Assembly (NCBI GenBank): GCA_020853705.1
Contig: JADYYK010000084.1
Location: forward strand, 43,602-107,601
Source of the DNA: Deltaproteobacteria bacterium
GTDB taxonomy: Bacteria > Myxococcota_A > Polyangia > Haliangiales > JADYYK01
DNA length: 64,000 nucleotides
Direction of reading: 5' to 3'
Part shown: positions 8,335-16,253 of the stretch, one piece after another
Numbering within the stretch: the first letter of the stretch is position 1
Layout of the letters: each line of letters opens with the position of its first letter
Made by a program: the position numbers and the translations under genes
Notes under the pieces: generated by a model
What the model was told of the DNA's origin: nothing
Seen by the model: only the letters and a program-made list of their open reading frames with translations
The model's database searches: none

Positions 8335-9315
8335 TCAGTCGGCGCTGGTGGTGGCGATGCGCAGGCTGTCCTTGCGCGTGATGATGACGCGGCCCGAGGC
8401 CAGCGCGAAGACGCCGCCCTCGGGGTCGAGTTCGCCCTGCGCCGAAAAGCTGGTGGCGTCGAGGACGTGGTAGCCACCGCCCTGCTCGCGATCCTCGCGA
8501 TCGATGAGCAGCTGAGCGCCGACCAGCGCCCCGTGAGTACCGCCGGCCGGCTGGCTGGCCAGGAGGACGGCGCCGTCCTGCGTCTCGAGCTGCCCGGCCG
8601 CCAGCACGAGTGCACAGCCATCGGGCCGGAAGCCCAGCACGAAGAAGTGCCGGTCAGCGACCCAGCGTGGTGTCGGGCCAGCCACCAGGGCACCGTCCTG
8701 CAACGCCACGCGGGCGAAGCCGCCGCCGTCCTGGCCGCATGCGACCGTCCACAGCACCTCGTGGCGCGTCGGGTGCACCGCCAGCTCGAAGTCTCCCGGC
8801 GGTGGAAACTCGACCAGGTCGACCTGGCCGCGCGAGGCCAGCGTCGCCGCGTCGAGGCCGTACATGCGGGCGATGCCATCGGCGTGGGTGGTCGCGAACC
8901 ACAGCAGCGCACCGTCGGCGCTGAAGGCCAGCGCGCCGGGGTCGCCGAACCAGCCGTCGTCGTCGTCGCCCCCGGCGTCGAACAGCGAGCGCTCGGCGAG
9001 CTGGCCGTGCTCGGCGTCGAGCAGCACCAGCCGCTCGTGCGTGGCCATCGCGATGCGCCGGCCCGACGGGTGCAACGCGCCGGCCTGCAGCCCGGCCACG
9101 ACGTCGCCGTGAAAGTCCCGCCGCTCGGGCAGCCGGGCGTCCGCGGGCAGCACGATGGCGGCCTGCGCGACCCCGTCGAGCCCGTGTACGTGGACGAAGC
9201 CCTCGGTGGGATATGCGAAGTGCAGGCCGCCCGGTGCGATCCACAGCCAGGACCCGACCAGGTGGTCGCGCGGCTCACGGGCCAGGGCGATGTCGGCGAC
9301 GGTGACCAGCTTCAT
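8335..9315 (-). CDS. beta-propeller-like hypothetical protein
   Basis: 326 residues from ATG 9315. The sequence shows repeated short blades with the pattern H-P-x-G/T-R...L-x-x-L-D-A (ALHPSGRRIAMATHERLVLLDAEHG, AVHPTRHEVLWTVACG) typical of WD40/YVTN-type propellers. No signal peptide is present, so it is probably cytoplasmic. A TATACT hexamer lies 7 bases upstream of the ATG with no Shine-Dalgarno, suggesting a leaderless mRNA. The gene is divergent from the three-gene AAA+ operon with only 63 bases between start codons, so co-regulation and a scaffold role for the AAA+ proteins are possible but unproven. Longer antisense readings through the AAA gene are shadows. Confidence 0.75.
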   Translation of the reverse strand: MKLVTVADIALAREPRDHLVGSWLWIAPGGLHFAYPTEGFVHVHGLDGVAQAAIVLPADARLPERRDFHGDVVAGLQAGALHPSGRRIAMATHERLVLLDAEHGQLAERSLFDAGGDDDDGWFGDPGALAFSADGALLWFATTHADGIARMYGLDAATLASRGQVDLVEFPPPGDFELAVHPTRHEVLWTVACGQDGGGFARVALQDGALVAGPTPRWVADRHFFVLGFRPDGCALVLAAGQLETQDGAVLLASQPAGGTHGALVGAQLLIDREDREQGGGYHVLDATSFSAQGELDPEGGVFALASGRVIITRKDSLRIATTSAD

Positions 9316-9322
9316 CGGCGCG

Positions 9323-9328
9323 AGTATA
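9323..9328 (-). promoter_or_regulatory. -10 element (TATACT) of propeller gene, leaderless type
   Basis: TATACT on the minus strand lies 7 bases before the ATG at 9315, so transcription would start at or next to the start codon. Confidence 0.5.
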
Positions 9329-9335
9329 GAGGACG

Positions 9336-9355
9336 CGCGGCGCGGCGCGGCGCGG
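9336..9355. repeat. four copies of CGCGG
   Basis: A perfect pentamer repeat in the divergent promoter region between the propeller gene and the AAA+ operon. It may be simple slippage. Confidence 0.6.
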
Positions 9356-9364
9356 CTCCTGAGG

Positions 9365-9370
9365 TAGAGT
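9365..9370 (+). promoter_or_regulatory. -10 element (TAGAGT) of the AAA+ operon
   Basis: TAGAGT lies 8 bases before the ATG at 9379. A GAGG directly abuts the ATG and is too close to act as a normal ribosome-binding site. Confidence 0.4.
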
Positions 9371-9378
9371 GCGCGAGG

Positions 9379-12300
9379 ATGCAGTTCCGCTTCGTCTGCT
9401 TCGTGAACCGGCATGCCAGCGGGCGCGTCACCGTGACGCCGCTGACCTTGCCCGGGCTGGCGGTGCACGCGACCTCGGTCGAGCGCGCCAGCGAGGAGCT
9501 GGTGCTGGCGCTGTCGGACCGCATCGAGCGCGCACATCCGCGGCGCATCGTCGAGTTCGTGCGCTCGGGCGAGGGCGAGCTCTGCGAGCTGGACGTGCCG
9601 GCGCTGGACATCTGGGGACCGCGGGACAGCCAGCAGGTCAGCATCAAGGTCGCGGGCGTGCGCGCACCGGCGCACAAGCCGTTCGTCGAGCTGTACCTGC
9701 CGCGGCTGGAGACCCGCCTGTGGCTGGAGGGCAAGGCGCAGAACGACCAGGCGGTGGAGCTCCTCAAGACGCAGCTCGGGGTGCTGGGGGACGCGCGGCG
9801 GCTGGCGCATCGTCGCGAGCTGCCCGAGACGCTGCTCGAGCTGGTGGTCGAGGCCACGCCGACGCGCCTGGCAGCGCTGACCCCGCGCGAGCTGCGCCTG
9901 GCCGAGCGGCCACCGCGGCGCACGCCGGAGCCCGAGCAGGGCGACGACGGCGAGGACGGCGCCGGGGCCGACAATGACAATGGCAGCGGCGGCGAGGCCG
10001 AGGACGACGCGGCCAGTGGCTTCGAGCTCGACGACGACTCCTGGGAGCCGAAGCGGCGCGCCCGGGGCGCTGGGGGCAAGCCGCGCAAGATCCCGACCCC
10101 CACGCTGACCCGCATCGCCGTGGCCTGGCACGAGCTGGCCCGGGCCGACGTGCTGGAGCCCGCCTACGAACGCGCCGAGCTGGTGCAGCTCCTGGCCGCG
10201 CGGCTGGCGACGACGCCGACCGAGCCGGTGGTGCTGGTCGGCCCCGCCGGCTGTGGCAAGACCGCGGTGCTGCACGAGCTGGCGCGCCACCTGGCGGCGC
10301 AGCCGGCGGCGACTGCGACTGCGATTGCGGCTGCGGCTGCGAACGCGACGAGCAGGGCCGCCGGCAAGGCCCCGCTGCGGCCGTTCTTCCACGTCGACGG
10401 CTCGCGCCTGATCGCCGGCGAGGGCTTCTTCGGCGACTGGCAGAAGCAGACCCTCGACTGTCTCGACGAGGCGCGCCGCGCCAAGGCCATCCTGTCGCTG
10501 GGCCACGTCGGCGCGCTGCTGGAGGCCGGCAAGTCGGCGCACAGCGATCACAACGTCGCCGAGCTGATCGTGGCCCCGCTGATCGCGCGCGATCTGGCCA
10601 TCGTCGGCGAGGCCACGCCCGAGGAGTGGGCCCTGGTCGAGCGGCGCAACCAGAGCTTCGCGCGCGCCTGGTCGGTGCTGCGCGTCGAGGAGCTGGCGCC
10701 CGAGGCGACCGCGCGCGTGCTGGCCCGCGTCGGCGCCAGCCACGCCGCCGAGCGCAAGTTGAAGTTCGAGCCCGGCGCGGCCGCGGAGTCGCTGGCGCTG
10801 TGCCGCCGCTTCAAGCCGTATGGCTCGCTGCTCGGCAACGCCGTCACCTTCCTGCGTCGCCTCATCGAAGCGCGCGCGCACGTGCTGGCCGAGCGTGTCA
10901 CTGGCGCCGACGCCACCGCGCAGTTCTCGTCGGAGTCGGGCATCCCGCTGCTCTTGCTGTCGGACGAGGTGCCGCTGTCGGCCGACACCGTGCACGCCTT
11001 CCTGGGCGCGCGCGTGATGGGGCAGGAGGCGGCGGCGCGGCGGGTCGCCGAGATCGTCACCGTCATCAAGGCGGGTCTCGCGGATCGCCTGCGCCCGGTC
11101 GGCGTGCTGCTCTTCGCGGGCCCCACCGGCGTCGGCAAGACCGAGCTGTCCAAGGCGCTGGCCGAGCTGATCTTCGGCTCGCGCGAGCGGCTGGTGCGCA
11201 TCGACATGGGCGAGTACGCCGGGCCCGACGCGCTGGCGCGCCTGCTGGGTGACGCCCCCGGCGAGGCGGCCACCGGCAACCTCACGGCGGCGGTGCGGCG
11301 GCAGCCCTTCTGCGTGGTGCTGCTCGACGAGATCGAGAAGGCGCACCCCGCGGTGTTCGACGCCCTGCTCGGGGTGCTCGGCGAGGGGCGCCTGACCAGC
11401 GCGGAGGGCCGCTTCACCGACTTCCGCAACGCCGTCATCATCATGACCTCGAACCTGGGCGCCGACACCTGGCGCGGCCGGGTCGGCTTCGCGGGCGGCG
11501 GCCCCGGCGAGGCCGAGCTGCGCCGGCACTACATCGGCGAGGCCGAGCGCTTCTTCCGTCCCGAGCTGTTCAACCGCATCGACGACTTCGTGGTCTTCTC
11601 GCCGCTGGGCGCCGAGGAGCTCCGCCGCATCGTGACCCGCGAGGTCGACCTGGTGAAGCGCCGCGCCGGGCTGCGCCAGGCCGACGTCGAGCTCGCCGTC
11701 GCGGACGACGCGCTCGAGCTGCTGGCGGCGCGCGGGCTCGATCCCCGCTATGGCGCGCGCCCGCTCAAGCGCGCCATCGAGCGCGACCTGGTGGTGCCCA
11801 TCGCGACCCGCCTGGCCGAGCTGCCCGAGCAGCCGTTGCGGCTGACCATCACGCCGGCGGCGCCCGGCAGCCCGCAGCCGCTGGCGCTGTCGGCCCACTT
11901 CCCGGGCAGCAGCGGCGACGACTCGCGCGGCGCCATCGAGCGCGTGCTGGACGACGCCGCCACCCTGCGCGCCGAGGTGCGCAAGTGGAGCCGCGCCGCG
12001 CCGATGCAGTCGCTGCGCGAGATCCTGAGCTACTTCGATCGCGCCTCCAAGCAGCCCGCGTTCTGGCTGGAGCGCACCCTGGCCGAGGACAGCGCGCGCC
12101 GCGCCGCCGAGGCCCGTGAGCTGGTGACCGGCCTGGCCGACGTGCAGCGCCAGGTCGAGACCACCGAGGAGCTGGCCTTCGAGGCCTACTACGAGCGCTC
12201 GGCGCGCGACGCCGCCGCCCTCGACGAGGAGCTCGGCCACGCGCGCGCCGCCTTCGAGCCGCTCAAGGAGCGCCTGTTCGCGTCGCTGTTCCCGCCGCGA

Positions 12301-12873
12301 GCGTCGGCGACCCTGCTGATGACGCCGGGCAGCGGCGCCTGGCGCCAGCTCATCTACCTGCTCGACTCGTACCGGGTCTGGGCCGGCGCGCGCGACATCA
12401 CGACGCGCTTCTACACCGCGGTGTGGGTACCGGTGGCCGACCGTCCCGAAGGCCGGCGCAAGGATCCGGCCGCCGAGTGGCGCTGGACCGCCAGGGTGCC
12501 CAGCGCCAACGACGGCCCGACCCCGGCCGCGGTCGCCATGGTGCTCGGCGGCGGCAAGCAGCTCATGCTGCTGGCGGCCGAGACCGGCGCCCATCGCTTC
12601 AACGAGGCCGGGCAGACCGCCGTGGTCAAGGTGCGCTTCGAGCCCAGCGCGATGACCATCGGCCAGCTGCCCCCGGCGCACGACCTGGCCAGGAAAATGC
12701 CGGAGCCCGAGGTGCGCCGGATCTGGCCGAAAAAGCGCGGCAATGAGGGGCTCTGCAAGGACCTGCGCACCGGCACCGAGATGACCTCGGGTGAGGAGCT
12801 GCTGGCGCTCGACGAGCTCCTCTACGCCTACATGATGTGGCGCATCTTCGGCCAGCGCGATGGTGACGACTGA
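9379..12873 (+). CDS. Clp-like double AAA+ ATPase with C-terminal release-factor (PCRF)-like region
   Basis: 1164 residues. Residues 1-~240 are a beta-rich N-domain unlike Clp-N, followed by an acidic low-complexity linker. AAA module 1 has Walker A GPAGCGKTA (288-296) but its Walker B position reads ILSLGHV, lacking both acidic residues. Module 2 is canonical: Walker A GPTGVGKTE (581-589), Walker B VVLLDEIEKAH, sensor-1 IMTSN, arginine finger FRPELFNRID and sensor-2 GARPLKR. There is no ClpB middle domain. Residues ~840-1164 hold a coiled coil and then TLLMTPGSG (978-986) and GGGKQLMLLAAETGAHRF (1057-1074), matching the order and motifs of the PCRF domain of release factors RF1/RF2. The stop overlaps the next ATG. 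An unfoldase or remodelling role is inferred from the AAA+ family. Confidence 0.85.
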   Translation: MQFRFVCFVNRHASGRVTVTPLTLPGLAVHATSVERASEELVLALSDRIERAHPRRIVEFVRSGEGELCELDVPALDIWGPRDSQQVSIKVAGVRAPAHKPFVELYLPRLETRLWLEGKAQNDQAVELLKTQLGVLGDARRLAHRRELPETLLELVVEATPTRLAALTPRELRLAERPPRRTPEPEQGDDGEDGAGADNDNGSGGEAEDDAASGFELDDDSWEPKRRARGAGGKPRKIPTPTLTRIAVAWHELARADVLEPAYERAELVQLLAARLATTPTEPVVLVGPAGCGKTAVLHELARHLAAQPAATATAIAAAAANATSRAAGKAPLRPFFHVDGSRLIAGEGFFGDWQKQTLDCLDEARRAKAILSLGHVGALLEAGKSAHSDHNVAELIVAPLIARDLAIVGEATPEEWALVERRNQSFARAWSVLRVEELAPEATARVLARVGASHAAERKLKFEPGAAAESLALCRRFKPYGSLLGNAVTFLRRLIEARAHVLAERVTGADATAQFSSESGIPLLLLSDEVPLSADTVHAFLGARVMGQEAAARRVAEIVTVIKAGLADRLRPVGVLLFAGPTGVGKTELSKALAELIFGSRERLVRIDMGEYAGPDALARLLGDAPGEAATGNLTAAVRRQPFCVVLLDEIEKAHPAVFDALLGVLGEGRLTSAEGRFTDFRNAVIIMTSNLGADTWRGRVGFAGGGPGEAELRRHYIGEAERFFRPELFNRIDDFVVFSPLGAEELRRIVTREVDLVKRRAGLRQADVELAVADDALELLAARGLDPRYGARPLKRAIERDLVVPIATRLAELPEQPLRLTITPAAPGSPQPLALSAHFPGSSGDDSRGAIERVLDDAATLRAEVRKWSRAAPMQSLREILSYFDRASKQPAFWLERTLAEDSARRAAEARELVTGLADVQRQVETTEELAFEAYYERSARDAAALDEELGHARAAFEPLKERLFASLFPPRASATLLMTPGSGAWRQLIYLLDSYRVWAGARDITTRFYTAVWVPVADRPEGRRKDPAAEWRWTARVPSANDGPTPAAVAMVLGGGKQLMLLAAETGAHRFNEAGQTAVVKVRFEPSAMTIGQLPPAHDLARKMPEPEVRRIWPKKRGNEGLCKDLRTGTEMTSGEELLALDELLYAYMMWRIFGQRDGDD

Positions 12874-15800
12874 TGGAGCTCAAGCTGCCCATGGTCGTCG
12901 TGCAGCGCAGCGCGCGCCTGGTCGAGGCCTGGTTGCCCGGCTGTCCCGGTATCCGCGGCAGCGGCACCAGCCTGTCCGCGCTGCGCGACGACCTCGCCCT
13001 GGCGGTGATGCTGCGCTTCGAGCAGGAGCCGGTGGCCGCGCTGGGCGCCTACCAGCTGCCGCCCCACCTGTCGCTGCGCCACGTCAAGATCGCGACCACG
13101 GCGCAGGATCGCGACGCCAACCGCAAGTATCGCCTGGAGGGGCGCATCGGCGTGCTGGTCGAGAAGTGGCCCCACGACGACTTCCACGTGGTGACCCCGA
13201 CGCGGCTGCCCGAGGCGCGCTTCGCGCTGGGCAAGCTCGACGACCTCGACGCCGCGGTGACCCGGCGCATCGCCGGCTGGTGCCTGGAGCACGAGCTCGA
13301 GACGCTCGACAAGCTGCACGCCGAGCAGCGCGAGCGCCTCGACATCCTGGAGGTCGACGCCGACCCACCCAGCATCCTGCCGCGCACGCCGCCGCCGCCC
13401 CCGCGCGCGCGGCGCGCCAAGCCCGACAAGAAGACCGGCAAGCCCCGGCAGAGCCCCGAGGAGCTTGAGGAGAAGCGCCGCCAGCGCCGCCTCCAGGTCA
13501 AGGCGCTGCGCGCGGTGGCGCGCAACCTGTCGCACGGCGCCGCCGACGACACCCTGGAGCGCGCCTTCGGTCGCGAGGCGCTGGTGCGCGAGCTGGTGGC
13601 CGAGCTGGAGGGCCGCGACGGCACCGCCATCGTCCTCATCGGCCCCTCGGGCGCCGGCAAGACCGCGCTGGTGCACGAGGTCACCCGGCGCCTGCACGCC
13701 AACCAGCGCGCCGCCGGCGCCCGCCGTGACGTCTGGCGCGTCGATGGCAACCGCTTCATCGCCGGCATGTCCTACGTCGGCCAGTGGGAGGCCCGTGCCC
13801 GCGAGCTTTGCACCGAGCTGACCGAGATCGGCGACATCCTGTACATCGACGACCTGGCGTCGATGGTCTATGCCGGTCGCGCCGGCCGCGCCACCACCAA
13901 CGTGGCCGAGTACCTGGCGCCGTCGATCGCGCGCGGGGATCTGACCGTGATCGCCGAGTCGACGCCGGAGCGCTTCGAGAAGGTGCGCGAGGAGGAGCCC
14001 ACCTTCGCGGCGCTGTTCCGCGTCATCCACGTGCCGCCGATGAGCGACCGCGAGACGCTGCCGGTGCTGCTGGGCGCCCTGCGCGAGCTCGAAGGCGACG
14101 GCGGCGCCGACGCCGGTGCCGACGCCCCGCGGGTCTCGCCCGCCGGCTTGCAGGTCATGCTGCTGGCCGCCGAGCGCTTCCTGCCCCACGAGGCCTTCCC
14201 GGGCAAGGCGGTGCGCCTGCTGGCGCGCCTCTGCGCCGGCCCCGGCAAGCTGGAGCACGGCCGGCGCTGCTACGACGTCGCCAGCGTGTACGAGATGCTG
14301 CACCGCCAGACCGGCCTGCCCTACTTCATCTTGTCGGGCGCCAAGGCGCACCCGCGCGACGCCATCGTGCAGGATCTGGCGCGGATGGTGGCCGGCCAGG
14401 ACGCCGCGGTGGGCGCCATCGCCGACGCCGTCACCATCGCGCAACGCGCCATGCAGGACCCCGGCAAGCCGCTGGCGACCTACCTGTTCGTCGGCCCCAC
14501 CGGCGTCGGCAAGACCGAGACCGCCAAGGCGCTGGCGCGCTACCTGTTCGGCAGCGCCGAGCGGCTGACCCGCTTCGACATGTCGGAGTTCGTGTCGTCG
14601 TCGAGCATCTCGCGCCTGACCGGCCACGTCGGCGCGCCCGACGGCGAGCTGACCACCGCGCTGCGCACGCAGCCGTTCTCGGTCATCCTGTTCGACGAGA
14701 TCGAGAAGGCCCACCCGCGGGTGTTCGACGCCCTGCTGCAGCTGACCGGCGAGGGCCGCCTGACCGACGCCGCCGGGCGCACCGCAGACGCGCGCCAGGC
14801 CGTCATCATCATGACCTCGAACCTCGGCGTCCGCGACGCCGTCAACCAGCCCGGCTTCGCGCGCGGCGACGTCGGCCAGGCCGAGCGCCACTATGTCTCG
14901 GCGGTGCGCGCCTTCTTCCGACCCGAGTTCTTCAACCGCATCGATCGTGTGGTGCCCTTCCGTTCGCTCGATCGCGCCGCGCTCCAGCTGGTGGTGCAGC
15001 ACCAGCTGGCCGAGCTGCTGGGCCGCCGCGGCATCCAGAGCGGCAACGTCCTGGTCGACGTCGAGGCCGAGCTCCTGGCCATGCTGGTCGATCAGGCCTT
15101 CGACCCGCGCTATGGCGCGCGCCCGCTGCGCCGCGCCCTGGAGCGCCGCCTGACCGTGCCGCTGGCGCACCACCTGGTCCGGCGCACCTCGAACGACCTC
15201 GCCCTGGTCGAGCTGTACCGGCGCGGCGATGACATGGGGCTGGCGGTGCGCCTGCTGTGCGAGGAGTCGCCGCTACCGGCGCGCACGCCGCTGCCGGCCG
15301 ACTGGACGCTGGGTGACCTGCTGGCCGCGCTGGAGACCGTGCGCACCCGGCTGGCGACGCTGACCGAGTCGACCGAGGTGGCGCGCCTGCGCGCGCTGCA
15401 GGAGGCCGCGCTGCTCGGCCAGGGCGACCCCGGCGTCAGCGTCGATCTGCTGGAGCGCCTCGGCGAGCTCAGCGCCGAGCTGCGTGAGCTCGACGAGCAC
15501 GAGCTGGCCGTGCTGCAGTTCGTCGAAGAGCCCGATCGCATCAGCGAGATCGACATCCGCAAGTATGGCGGCGACTACCGCGCGGCCCGCCGGGGTCTGC
15601 GCCCCCGCGTCGGCTTCCGCGAGCTGCCGGTCGAGAGCAACCCCGAGCAGCTCCTGCGCAGCTGTCGCCCGCGCGTGCTCGCCATGCAGGACAAGCTCGA
15701 GGTGCTGACCCACCAGCTGCGCGCCAGCGCCGCCCCCGAGGAGGTCCGCACCGTGGTGGTGAGCGGCGTCGGCGAGGACGACCCCCGCGCGGTGCTCAAC

Positions 15801-16253
15801 GCGGTGACCCTGGTGCCCCGCGCGCTGGCGACGCGGCATCGCCTGCTGGCCGAGCTCGGGCCGCCTGGCAAGCTGGAGTGGCGCGAGCAGTGGGAGCTGC
15901 GCGAGCGGCCGCGGCGCTACGCCGTGGTCGTGCACGGCGTCGGGCTGGACGCGCTGCTCGAGCACCTGCACGGCTTCGCGGTGCTGAGCGCGGCGGGCGA
16001 GCTCGGCCAGCCGCGCGTGCCGGTGCGCCTGGAGGTCCTCAGCGGGGACGGACCCGAGGCCATCGCACGGCACGACGCCGAGGCGGCGCGCACGCTGGCC
16101 GCGCGCCGGGCCGGGGCTCGCCCCGACGTACCCGAGCCGGGGCGCGTGGTCGCCCTGCAGCGCAGCCCGGGCACGCTGGAGCACCTGGCCAGCGGCCGCG
16201 ACGCCACCGAGACCCTGGCCATCGCCGCCACCATGCTGCGAGGCACCCGCTGA
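12873..16253 (+). CDS. Clp-like double AAA+ ATPase, second of three
   Basis: 1126 residues; ATG overlaps the previous stop (TGATG), so translational coupling is likely. The N-domain (1-~200) differs from that of its neighbours and ends in a Pro/Lys-rich linker. Module 1: Walker A GPSGAGKTA (257-265), Walker B ILYIDDLASM with two Asp. Module 2: Walker A GPTGVGKTE (541-549), Walker B VILFDEIEKAH, IMTSN, arginine finger FRPEFFNRID, sensor-2 YGARPLRR. The ~330-residue C-terminal extension begins with a coiled coil (LAALETVRTRLATLTESTEV) and contains RTVVVSGVGEDD and RRYAVVVHGVGLDALLEH, which may be a more diverged copy of the PCRF-like region of the first protein. It is the only one of the three with plausible catalytic acids in both modules. 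Confidence 0.85.
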   Translation: MELKLPMVVVQRSARLVEAWLPGCPGIRGSGTSLSALRDDLALAVMLRFEQEPVAALGAYQLPPHLSLRHVKIATTAQDRDANRKYRLEGRIGVLVEKWPHDDFHVVTPTRLPEARFALGKLDDLDAAVTRRIAGWCLEHELETLDKLHAEQRERLDILEVDADPPSILPRTPPPPPRARRAKPDKKTGKPRQSPEELEEKRRQRRLQVKALRAVARNLSHGAADDTLERAFGREALVRELVAELEGRDGTAIVLIGPSGAGKTALVHEVTRRLHANQRAAGARRDVWRVDGNRFIAGMSYVGQWEARARELCTELTEIGDILYIDDLASMVYAGRAGRATTNVAEYLAPSIARGDLTVIAESTPERFEKVREEEPTFAALFRVIHVPPMSDRETLPVLLGALRELEGDGGADAGADAPRVSPAGLQVMLLAAERFLPHEAFPGKAVRLLARLCAGPGKLEHGRRCYDVASVYEMLHRQTGLPYFILSGAKAHPRDAIVQDLARMVAGQDAAVGAIADAVTIAQRAMQDPGKPLATYLFVGPTGVGKTETAKALARYLFGSAERLTRFDMSEFVSSSSISRLTGHVGAPDGELTTALRTQPFSVILFDEIEKAHPRVFDALLQLTGEGRLTDAAGRTADARQAVIIMTSNLGVRDAVNQPGFARGDVGQAERHYVSAVRAFFRPEFFNRIDRVVPFRSLDRAALQLVVQHQLAELLGRRGIQSGNVLVDVEAELLAMLVDQAFDPRYGARPLRRALERRLTVPLAHHLVRRTSNDLALVELYRRGDDMGLAVRLLCEESPLPARTPLPADWTLGDLLAALETVRTRLATLTESTEVARLRALQEAALLGQGDPGVSVDLLERLGELSAELRELDEHELAVLQFVEEPDRISEIDIRKYGGDYRAARRGLRPRVGFRELPVESNPEQLLRSCRPRVLAMQDKLEVLTHQLRASAAPEEVRTVVVSGVGEDDPRAVLNAVTLVPRALATRHRLLAELGPPGKLEWREQWELRERPRRYAVVVHGVGLDALLEHLHGFAVLSAAGELGQPRVPVRLEVLSGDGPEAIARHDAEAARTLAARRAGARPDVPEPGRVVALQRSPGTLEHLASGRDATETLAIAATMLRGTR

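Noticed and set aside
8335..12681. Minus-strand open frame of 1448 codons opposite the first AAA+ gene
   Set aside because: Only the part 8335-9315 has protein-like sequence; the remainder is the antisense shadow of a GC-rich gene and is low-complexity in Arg/Ala/Gln.
12828..15173. Minus-strand open frame opposite the second AAA+ gene
   Set aside because: Compositionally biased shadow; the plus strand holds all AAA+ motifs.
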